Shown: positions 7,119-12,067 of the stretch, one piece after another
Numbering within the stretch: position 1 is the stretch's first letter
Layout of the letters: each line of letters starts with the position of its first letter
From: Hydrogenophaga sp.
Lineage (GTDB): Bacteria > Pseudomonadota > Gammaproteobacteria > Burkholderiales > Burkholderiaceae
DNA: 12,067 nt
Reading direction: 5' to 3'
NCBI GenBank assembly: GCA_025458545.1
Contig: JALOSH010000044.1
Span: forward strand, 1 to 12,067
Notes under the pieces: model-generated
The model's database searches: none
Told to the model about the DNA's origin: nothing
What the model saw: the letters and a program-made list of their open reading frames with translations, nothing else
Translations under genes and position numbers: made by a program

Positions 7119-7988
7119 TCAACCGGCTTGACTCTGCGCGCAAGGCATGCCTTGTGTGTTGCACCATTCGCTCCAGCTGCCGGGGTAGAGCTGGCCGCGG
7201 CCCAGGCCCGCGAGTTCCATGGCCAGCAGGTTGGGTACCGCGCTCACGCCGCTGCCACAGTGGTGGACCACCGTTGCCGGGTCTCGCCCCGCCAGCAGTT
7301 GCTCGAATTCGGCCCGCAGCTGTGGTGCAGGCTTGAAGCGGCCGTCGGGCCCCAGGTTGTCGGCAAACGGGCGGTTGAGTGCCCCGGGGATGTGGCCCGC
7401 CACCGGGTCCAGCGGTTCGATCTCGCCACGGAATCGAGGCGCGCTGCGGGCGTCGATCAGGGTCTGGCCGCGGGAGCCGAGTTGGCTGGCGATGCCGCGG
7501 GTGTCGGCGGTGTCCGCCCGTGCGGTCTGCAACACGAAGCTGCCGGGGCGATCGGGCTGGTGGGCGGGCCCGCTGTGCACCGCACCACCCGCCGCCTGCC
7601 AGGCCTGCAAACCGCCGTCGAGCACGGCCACCGCTTCATGACCACACCACTTGAGCATCCACCACAGGCGACCGCAGTAGTTGGCGCCCTGGCGGTCGTA
7701 CACGACCACCTGCATGTCGTGGTCCACACCCGCGTGTGCCAGCCAGTGGGCAAAGGCTTCGCGGGTCGGCAGCGGGTGTCGCCCGCCACTGGCGCGCTCG
7801 CCGCCGGCATGCGCACTCAGGTCGCGGCCCAGGTCGGCATGGCGGGCGCCTGGCAGGTGGGCCTGGAGGAACTGGTCGGCCCCTGCGGCCGGGTTCATCA
7901 GGTCGGAACTGCAGTCGAACACGCGCAGCGGCGTGCCGGCATCCATCAGGGCTTGCAGCTGCGCGGTGGCAATGAGGGTGGTGTGCAT
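7119..7988 (-). CDS. sseA: Two-domain sulfurtransferase, 3-mercaptopyruvate type (SseA-like)
   Basis: A 289-residue protein with two tandem rhodanese domains (about residues 1-135 and 165-285). Such enzymes move a sulfane sulfur from 3-mercaptopyruvate or thiosulfate onto a thiol or cyanide acceptor through a cysteine persulfide. The N-terminal domain shows YDRQGANYCGRLWW. The C-terminal domain shows LIDARSAPRFRGE, AGHIPGA and the active loop CGSGVSA with Cys244. That loop resembles the CG(S/T)GV(T/S)A pattern of mercaptopyruvate sulfurtransferases rather than the CRxGx(R/T) loop typical of thiosulfate rhodaneses, hence the symbol. The ATG at 7988 (MHTTLIAT) is preferred; in-frame ATG at 7997 and GTG at 8012 would add 3 or 8 residues. 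A short stem, GTGGC-AA-GCCAC (8001-8012), sits just before this start. It lies 70 bases ahead of the kinase pair, possibly on the same transcript. Confidence 0.9.
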   Translation of the reverse strand: MHTTLIATAQLQALMDAGTPLRVFDCSSDLMNPAAGADQFLQAHLPGARHADLGRDLSAHAGGERASGGRHPLPTREAFAHWLAHAGVDHDMQVVVYDRQGANYCGRLWWMLKWCGHEAVAVLDGGLQAWQAAGGAVHSGPAHQPDRPGSFVLQTARADTADTRGIASQLGSRGQTLIDARSAPRFRGEIEPLDPVAGHIPGALNRPFADNLGPDGRFKPAPQLRAEFEQLLAGRDPATVVHHCGSGVSAVPNLLAMELAGLGRGQLYPGSWSEWCNTQGMPCAQSQAG

Positions 7989-8087
7989 ACAAACCATTGT
8001 GTGGCAAGCCACAGCCCATGCCCAATAAGCCGAAGGTTTGCAGGTGTGCCGTTTGACGCCGTAATGCGGAATGGATGCGCGTCCGGC

Positions 8088-8972
8088 TCAGTGTTCTTCG
8101 GCCGGCGCGTTGGGAATGGCGCGCGCGCGCAACACCGTGGCGGTGATGCCGCTGGCGATGATGAGTGCCATGCCCAGCCAGCCCATCAGCGGCAACTGGT
8201 CGCCGAAGATCACCAGGCTGAAGATGCCCGCGAACACGATGCCCGAATACTGCAGGTTGGCCACCACCAGGGTCGCGCCGCGCGAGTAGGCGCGGGTCAT
8301 GCAGAGCTGGCCACCCAGTGCCAGCAGGCCGATCGGCACCAGCCACAGCGCCGAAGGCCAGTGCCAGGGCGTGGCACCCACGAAAAACATGCCCAGCAGA
8401 CCGGCCAGCACGGCGCCCGCAGAGAAGTAAAACACGGTACGGCTTTCGGGTTCGCCCGCGCGGCTGAGCGCGGCCACCTGCAGGTAGGCGAACGCGGCAA
8501 AGATGCCCGAGAGCAGACCCACCAGTCCGCCCAGCACCTGGTCCGGGTTCAGGTTGGGGCGCAGCATCATGGCCACCCCGCCAAACCCCACCAGCACCGT
8601 GAGGAACAGCGGGCCCTGCTGTCGAATCGGCGCGTTGCGGCCCTGCGTGAGCAGCGCGCCACCGAGCAGGAACGCGGCGATCCAGACGCTGCTCATGTAA
8701 TTCAGTGTCATGGCCGTGGCCAGCGGCAGCACGGCGATGGCATAGAACCAGGCGGTGAGCGAGACCGTGCCCACCACACTGCGCCAGAGGTGCATCATCG
8801 GGACCGTGGTTTTGAGGGAAATGCCTCTCAAACGGGTGAAGCCGAACAGGAAGATCACGCCCACCATGCCCCGGTAGGCCACGATCTCGAAGCTGTTGAA
8901 GTGCACCGACGCGAACTTGATGCACACGCCCATGACGGCGAAGAACAGCGAGGCCAGCAGCATCCAGATCAC
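8088..8972 (-). CDS. EamA/DMT-superfamily permease
   Basis: A 294-residue inner-membrane protein with about ten hydrophobic segments arranged as two EamA repeats, as in drug/metabolite-superfamily exporters such as RhaT/YdcZ-like permeases. The opening MIWMLLASLFFAVMGVCIKF, the FEIVAYRG and WFYAIAVLPLATAMTLNY stretches of the first half, and the ARAYSRGA-like segment (TRAYSRGATLVVANLQYSG) of the second half fit this family. Its substrate cannot be predicted. The start is taken as GTG at 8972 because the minus strand has a G6 run 6 bases upstream that could pair with 16S rRNA; ATG at 8963 is the alternative and lacks any such motif. The G-run is the edge of a repeat element. The next gene follows after about 100 bases. 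Confidence 0.9.
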   Translation of the reverse strand: MIWMLLASLFFAVMGVCIKFASVHFNSFEIVAYRGMVGVIFLFGFTRLRGISLKTTVPMMHLWRSVVGTVSLTAWFYAIAVLPLATAMTLNYMSSVWIAAFLLGGALLTQGRNAPIRQQGPLFLTVLVGFGGVAMMLRPNLNPDQVLGGLVGLLSGIFAAFAYLQVAALSRAGEPESRTVFYFSAGAVLAGLLGMFFVGATPWHWPSALWLVPIGLLALGGQLCMTRAYSRGATLVVANLQYSGIVFAGIFSLVIFGDQLPLMGWLGMALIIASGITATVLRARAIPNAPAEEH

Positions 8973-8978
8973 GACAAT

Positions 8979-8984
8979 CCCCCC
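8979..8984 (-). promoter_or_regulatory. Putative repeat-derived ribosome binding site of the permease
   Basis: On the minus strand the G6 run is followed by ATTGTC and then the GTG start at 8972. It could act as a crude Shine-Dalgarno. The bases belong to the outer edge of repeat copy 3, so the element may have replaced or created this signal. Confidence 0.4.
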
Positions 8985-9050
8985 GCGCCGCCTGCGGCGT
9001 CACTACCCAGGGGGCGCCACCAGCGGCCCGGCGAAGCCGGTTCCGCTGTG
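8979..9050 (+). repeat. GC-rich three-hairpin repeat, copy 3 (left arm of inverted pair B)
   Basis: This copy has the same order as copy 1: a C-run, CGCCGC/GCGGCG, an ACCC/GGGGG palindrome around 9005-9014, then CCGGC-GAA-GCCGG (9028-9040) and TTCCGC. The C-run begins 6 bases upstream of the permease GTG, so on the minus strand it appears as a G6 run at Shine-Dalgarno distance. The third hairpin contains GCGAAGC, a sequence known to form an unusually stable DNA mini-hairpin. Confidence 0.86.
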
Positions 9051-9129
9051 GCCTGGGGCGAAGACACTTCGCTCGCCAAAGGTGTTTGCAACAAAAGGAG
9101 TGTCACGCGTGCAGTGTCCGAGCCGAGAG

Positions 9130-10215
9130 TCACCGCGGAACCGGCTTCGCCGGGCCGCCAGTGACGCCCCCCTCGGGGGGTGACGCCGAAGGCGGCGCAG
9201 GGGGGAGCTTGTCGCGATACCACTCGTGGAAATGCTGCATACCGTCTTCCATCGGGCTTTGATACGGCCCGACTTCGTTGTCGCCGCGCTGGTACAGGGC
9301 CTTGCGACCGGCGTCCATGCGTTCGGCGATCTCGTCGTCTTCTGCGCAGGTTTCCATGTAAGCGGCGCGCTGCGCGGCCATCAGTTCGGGTTCGAACGCC
9401 GCGATCTCTTCCGGGTAGTAAAACTCCACCATGTTCAGCGTCTTGTCCACGCTGATCGGGTGCAGTGTCGACACGGTGAGCACGTGCGGGTACCACTCCA
9501 CCATGATGTGCGGGTAGTAGGTCAGCCAGACCGCGCCCTGTTCGGGCAGTTCGCCGTTGCGGTACTTCATCAGCACCTCGTGCCACCGCTGGTAAGTGGC
9601 GCTGCCCGACTTGAGCAGGTTCCGGATACCCACCGTCTGCACCGAATACTCGGGCTTGAACTCCCATGTCAGGTCGTCGCAGCTCACGAAGTTGCCCAGG
9701 CCGGGGTGGAAAGGCGCGACGTGGTAGTCCTCCAGATAGACCTCGATGAAGGTCTTCCAGTTGTAGTGGCAGGTGTGCAGCTCCACGTGGCCGAGCACCA
9801 TGCCGTCGAAGCTCAGGGTGGATGCCGGTCCCATGTGGGCCAGGTCGGCGGCGATGTCGCGCCCGTTGTCTTCGAACAGCAGGCCGTTCCACTCGCGCAA
9901 CGGGTAGCGCCGCAGGTCGGCGCAGGGGTCGTGCGAAAAGTGAGGCGCACCCAGCAGCGTGCCGAGCTGGCTGTTGTCGCTCTGGCCGCCGCTGTAGGTC
10001 CAGCGGTGCAGCGGGCAGACGATCTGGCCACCGCTGTGGCCTTGCGCGCTCTGGCCCAGGTTGCCCCGGCCCTTGAGCATCACCGCCTGGCGATGGCGGC
10101 AGACGTTGGACACCAGTTCCACGCCCTTGGCCGTGCGCACCAGGGCACGACCCTCTCCCTCTTGCGGCAGGGCAAAGTAGTCACCCGGTTCGGGCACCGC
10201 GTTGGCATGCCCCAC
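9130..10215 (-). CDS. Rieske [2Fe-2S] oxygenase, alpha-subunit-like; 5' end probably damaged
   Basis: A protein of the aromatic-ring-hydroxylating (Rieske non-heme iron) oxygenase alpha-subunit family, 361 residues from the GTG at 10215. The Rieske cluster ligands are CRH (Cys39, His41) and CPLH (Cys67, His70), with 25 residues between the halves, longer than usual. The catalytic-iron motif is DYHVAPFH (His165, His170); the acidic ligand is probably in EDDEIAE (about 293-295). Residues 338-361 (PPAPPSASPP onward, ending AKPVPR) are the translation of a repeat element and are not family sequence. The GTG lies within a conserved-looking stretch, QRGPRYVGHA, that continues upstream in the same frame as RELETIF without any ATG, GTG or TTG and without a Shine-Dalgarno. 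The native start is therefore missing, and the gene may be a pseudogene. No reductase or ferredoxin partner is nearby and the substrate is unknown. Confidence 0.85.
   Translation of the reverse strand: MGHANAVPEPGDYFALPQEGEGRALVRTAKGVELVSNVCRHRQAVMLKGRGNLGQSAQGHSGGQIVCPLHRWTYSGGQSDNSQLGTLLGAPHFSHDPCADLRRYPLREWNGLLFEDNGRDIAADLAHMGPASTLSFDGMVLGHVELHTCHYNWKTFIEVYLEDYHVAPFHPGLGNFVSCDDLTWEFKPEYSVQTVGIRNLLKSGSATYQRWHEVLMKYRNGELPEQGAVWLTYYPHIMVEWYPHVLTVSTLHPISVDKTLNMVEFYYPEEIAAFEPELMAAQRAAYMETCAEDDEIAERMDAGRKALYQRGDNEVGPYQSPMEDGMQHFHEWYRDKLPPAPPSASPPEGGVTGGPAKPVPR
9131..9207 (-). repeat. GC-rich three-hairpin repeat, copy 4 (right arm of inverted pair B), translated in the Rieske gene
   Basis: This copy is inverted relative to copy 3, with a spacer of about 80 bases between them. 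Read on the + strand it has CCGCGG (9133-9138), CCGGC-TTC-GCCGG (9141-9153), a C6/G6 hairpin (9167-9180) and a CGCCG/CGGCG-type stem near 9184-9197, then a G-run. It is wholly inside the open frame of the Rieske protein, whose TGA stop (9130-9132) falls at the inner edge of the repeat. Confidence 0.86.
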
Positions 10216-10330
10216 ATAGCGGGGCCCGCGCTGAAAGATCGTCTCAAGTTCCCGGATGAAGGGGCAGGGTGAAGCGCTGGAGCGAGTGAACGGTCTGCGC
10301 GGGAAGGGTGGAAGTGCTGCGTCCCTCCGG
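10216..10330 (-). other. Displaced 5' coding remnant of the Rieske gene (apparent frameshift/deletion)
   Basis: In the frame of the Rieske protein, RELETIFQRGPRY is readable upstream of the GTG, down from about 10254. Further upstream that frame reads as unlikely protein. Another frame reads STSTLPAQTVHSLQRFTLPLHP and then hits TGA at 10244-10246. The two together would make a plausible N-terminus if a few residues had been lost, with a frame change, near 10250-10258. A GGAGGGA motif lies at 10322-10328, but neither frame has a standard start codon after it. This could be a real mutation or a base-calling error. Confidence 0.5.
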
Positions 10331-10373
10331 GCATTTGAGGCCCGTCAGTTGAACAAGGAAAAAAAGAGCGCGG

Positions 10374-10379
10374 ATTCTA
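10374..10379 (-). promoter_or_regulatory. Putative -10 element of the Rieske gene promoter
   Basis: The minus strand reads TAGAAT, close to TATAAT, in a GC-rich setting, about 45 bases before the GGAGGGA motif. The -35 region 16 bases upstream (TCGAAC) is a poor match. It is the best promoter-like sequence reading towards the Rieske gene. Confidence 0.4.
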
Positions 10380-10389
10380 CCCCGGGGGG

Positions 10390-10438
10390 CCAGGGTTCGA
10401 CGGGCAGCGGTCGGGCCCTGGGCCCCGGGCAACCCTGG
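10390..10438. promoter_or_regulatory. Dyad in the divergent intergenic region
   Basis: CCAGGGTT (10390-10397) is repeated exactly as its inverse AACCCTGG (10431-10438), with a GC-rich centre that includes GGGCCCTGGGCCC. It lies between two outward-facing -10-like sequences. It could be an operator for a shared regulator or simply a structured GC-rich stretch; no known operator is recognised. Confidence 0.35.
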
Positions 10439-10464
10439 TGTCAGGTCTGAACGGGTGTGCGGGA

Positions 10465-10470
10465 TAAAAT
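10465..10470 (+). promoter_or_regulatory. Putative -10 element of the xseB-ispA-dxs operon
   Basis: TAAAAT differs from TATAAT at one base and lies 45 bases before the xseB ATG, predicting a leader of about 40 bases. No convincing -35 box is seen at 16-18 bases upstream. The gap between the Rieske gene and xseB holds no other gene I can support. Confidence 0.5.
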
Positions 10471-10515
10471 TCGCCGCTGTCCCCGTTCTGGTGCGTCCGA
10501 ACGCTCCCCCACCGA

Positions 10516-10773
10516 ATGACCGCTTCCTCATCCGCCAAAGCTCCCCGTGCCCGCGCTGGCACCGACGTGGCCGTCAGCTACGAGGCCGCCCTCGAAGAGC
10601 TGGAGCAGCTGGTGTCGCAACTCGATGCCGGACAACTGCCTCTGGACCAGTTGTTGACCCGCTACCAGCGGGGCGCTGAACTGCTGGCCTACTGCCGCAG
10701 TCGCCTGGACGTGGTGGAGAACCAGATCAAGGTGCTGGAGGCCGGCGAACCCAAACCCTGGGACGGTGCATGA
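10516..10773 (+). CDS. xseB: Exodeoxyribonuclease VII small subunit
   Basis: An 85-residue protein matching XseB, the small subunit of exonuclease VII, which degrades single-stranded DNA to oligonucleotides in complex with XseA. The body is two helices with the family pattern: [19 protein letters not shown] followed by [31 protein letters not shown]. The N-terminal 18 residues are Ser/Ala/Arg-rich and non-conserved. The ATG at 10516 is the first in frame after a likely promoter; there is no clear Shine-Dalgarno. The stop overlaps the ispA start as ATGA (10770-10773), indicating an operon. xseA is not in the window, which is normal. Confidence 0.95.
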   Translation: MTASSSAKAPRARAGTDVAVSYEAALEELEQLVSQLDAGQLPLDQLLTRYQRGAELLAYCRSRLDVVENQIKVLEAGEPKPWDGA

Positions 10774-11675
10774 GCGCGGTGCTGTCGCCCGGTCTGGATT
10801 TCGCCGCCTGGCGCACCGCACAGCAGGCGCTGGTGGAAACAGCCCTGGGCGCCTGGGTGCCGCCCGACGCCCCTGCAGGCCTGGGCGAGGCCATGCGTTA
10901 TGCGGTGCTGGATGGCGGCAAACGCCTGCGACCGCTGCTGGCGCTGGCCGCCTGCGAAGCGGTCGGCGGGCATCAGCCGGCCGCGCTGCGTGCGGGCTGC
11001 GCCCTGGAACTGATCCACGCCTATTCGCTGGTCCACGACGACATGCCCTGCATGGACAACGACGTGCTGCGCCGGGGCAAGCCCACGGTGCATGTGCGGT
11101 TCGGTGAAGCACAGGCGCTGCTGGTGGGTGACGCCTTGCAGGCATTGGCTTTTGAATTGGTGGTGCCCGAGGATGGCACGGTGGCACCATCCCTCGCATC
11201 GAGTTTGTGCCGCCAGCTGGCCCAGGCCGCCGGCGCTTTCGGCATGGCCGGTGGCCAGGCGGTCGACCTGGCCAGTGTGGGTCTGGCGCTGGACCAGCCC
11301 GAGCTCGAAGCCATGCACCGCCTGAAAACCGGCGCCCTGCTGCAGGCCAGCGTGCTGATGGGGGCGAGCACCGGGCCCCTGAATGCGAGCGCCCGAGAGC
11401 AGCTGGGCCTGTACGGCGCCTGCCTGGGGCTGGCCTTCCAGGTGGTGGACGACGTGCTCGACGTGACCGCCGATTCCGCCACCCTGGGCAAGACCGCTGG
11501 CAAAGACGCCGCTGCCGACAAACCCACTTTTGTGTCGCTGATGGGGTTGGCGCAGGCCCAGGCCTATGCCGACCGCGTGCTGAAGCAGGCCCACGAGGCC
11601 CTGGCCCGCAGCGGCCTCACCCGCACCGACACCCTGCACGCCCTGGCCGACTGGGTCGGTCGGCGCGCCAGTTGA
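10770..11675 (+). CDS. ispA: Farnesyl diphosphate synthase (short-chain polyprenyl synthetase)
   Basis: A 301-residue cytosolic trans-prenyltransferase that condenses dimethylallyl or geranyl diphosphate with isopentenyl diphosphate to give farnesyl diphosphate, the precursor for quinone side chains and undecaprenyl phosphate. The GGKRLRP motif is at residues 49-55. The first Asp-rich motif is DDMPCMD (90-96), with the two-residue insertion typical of bacterial farnesyl synthases. RRGKPTVH follows at 101-108 and the second Asp-rich motif DDVLD is at 227-231. GQAVDL (162-167) and KTGALL (186-191) are also in place. Length and motifs are standard and complete. It starts in a 4-base overlap with xseB and ends 25 bases before dxs, so the three genes are probably co-transcribed. 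Geranylgeranyl specificity cannot be fully excluded by eye. Confidence 0.96.
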   Translation: MSAVLSPGLDFAAWRTAQQALVETALGAWVPPDAPAGLGEAMRYAVLDGGKRLRPLLALAACEAVGGHQPAALRAGCALELIHAYSLVHDDMPCMDNDVLRRGKPTVHVRFGEAQALLVGDALQALAFELVVPEDGTVAPSLASSLCRQLAQAAGAFGMAGGQAVDLASVGLALDQPELEAMHRLKTGALLQASVLMGASTGPLNASAREQLGLYGACLGLAFQVVDDVLDVTADSATLGKTAGKDAAADKPTFVSLMGLAQAQAYADRVLKQAHEALARSGLTRTDTLHALADWVGRRAS

Positions 11676-11700
11676 ACAACGGTCCAACCGTGAAATCGCC

Positions 11701-12067
11701 ATGAGCAACCTGCTGTCCACCATCCAATCCCCTGCGGACCTGCGCCGCCTCAGCCGAGCGCAGCTGCACCCCCTGGCCACGGAACTGCGCGATTTCTTGC
11801 TCGACAGCGTGTCCAAGACCGGTGGACACCTGGGTTCCAACCTGGGCACGGTGGAGCTCACCGTCGCGCTGCACTACGTGTTCAACACGCCCGAAGACCG
11901 ACTGGTGTGGGACGTGGGCCATCAGACCTACCCGCACAAGATCCTGACCGGTCGGCGCGACCGCATGGACACGCTGCGCCAGCTCGGCGGCGTGAGTGGT
12001 TTCCCCCGCCGCACCGAGAGCGAATACGACACCTTCGGCGTCGGCCACTCGTCCACCAGCATTTCGG
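11701..12067 (+). CDS. dxs: 1-Deoxy-D-xylulose-5-phosphate synthase, N-terminal part (cut by the window end)
   Basis: The first 122 codons of DXS, the thiamine-diphosphate enzyme that joins pyruvate and glyceraldehyde 3-phosphate in the first step of the MEP isoprenoid pathway. Visible family signatures are [20 protein letters not shown] with the catalytic-region His43, then [29 protein letters not shown] and VGHSSTSIS, all of the N-terminal thiamine-diphosphate-binding domain. The usual full length is about 620 residues, so roughly four fifths is beyond the edge. The ATG at 11701 opens [18 protein letters not shown] and is 25 bases after ispA. Its place directly after ispA links the pathway's entry enzyme with the enzyme using its products. 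Confidence 0.96.
   Translation, partial: MSNLLSTIQSPADLRRLSRAQLHPLATELRDFLLDSVSKTGGHLGSNLGTVELTVALHYVFNTPEDRLVWDVGHQTYPHKILTGRRDRMDTLRQLGGVSGFPRRTESEYDTFGVGHSSTSIS

Noticed and set aside
8001..8012. GTGGC-AA-GCCAC dyad upstream of the sulfurtransferase start as an operator
   Set aside because: Only 5 bp per arm; such dyads are common in GC-rich DNA and there is no second copy or promoter nearby to support it.
7636..9003. A 455-codon minus-strand frame overlapping permease and sulfurtransferase
   Set aside because: It is the out-of-frame shadow of two genes with clear family motifs and is rich in Arg, Gly and His.
9058..9072. GCGAAG-ACA-CTTCGC hairpin in the spacer of repeat pair B as a terminator
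   Set aside because: The stem is perfect but short and has no T-run on either strand; the other pair's spacer lacks it.
7128..9164. A 678-codon plus-strand open frame across the sulfurtransferase and permease genes
   Set aside because: It spans two well-supported minus-strand genes and the repeat pair; long antisense frames are expected at this GC content and the product looks non-natural.
10244..10531. A 95-codon minus-strand frame from 10531 as a separate gene
   Set aside because: Its only start lies within the xseB coding region and crosses both promoter-like elements; only its last portion looks coding, best explained as the displaced Rieske N-terminus.

Overview
The window looks like a GC-rich chromosomal segment of a Burkholderiales bacterium, most likely Comamonadaceae (Hydrogenophaga-like). 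This is inferred from the protein sequences, the xseB-ispA-dxs gene order, strong G/C at third codon positions and a characteristic GC-rich intergenic repeat. No database search was possible. I see no rRNA, tRNA, CRISPR array, transposase or phage gene.

Left part, + strand (1-1672): the 3' part of a dienelactone hydrolase-family gene, open at the window's left edge, ends at a textbook intrinsic terminator. A ZIP-family metal transporter with a His-rich loop starts only 15 bases after the terminator's T-run.

Middle part, - strand (10215 down to 1890): a long run of co-directional genes. In transcription order they are a Rieske-type oxygenase alpha subunit, an EamA/DMT-family permease, a two-domain 3-mercaptopyruvate sulfurtransferase-like protein, and two large paralogous membrane histidine kinases (861 and 858 aa) joined by a 4-base ATGA overlap. 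Both kinases have six predicted membrane segments, two PAS domains, a GAF-like domain, HisKA and HATPase. No response regulator lies in the window. The Rieske gene appears damaged at its 5' end: its conserved N-terminal sequence runs out of the usable frame with no normal start codon.

Right part, + strand (10516 to the end): xseB, ispA and the start of dxs. This is the common proteobacterial arrangement that pairs the exonuclease VII small subunit with farnesyl diphosphate synthase and the first enzyme of the MEP isoprenoid pathway. The roughly 300-base gap between the Rieske gene and xseB holds divergent promoter-like sequences and a dyad.

The most unusual material is intergenic. Two inverted pairs of a roughly 75-base GC-rich element lie at 1677-1891 and 8979-9207. 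Each copy carries three successive small hairpins, and one stem shows a compensatory base-pair change between copies. The copies sit against gene ends: one is translated as a 24-residue tail of the Rieske protein, one borders the stop codon of a kinase, and one supplies a G-rich Shine-Dalgarno-like stretch for the permease.
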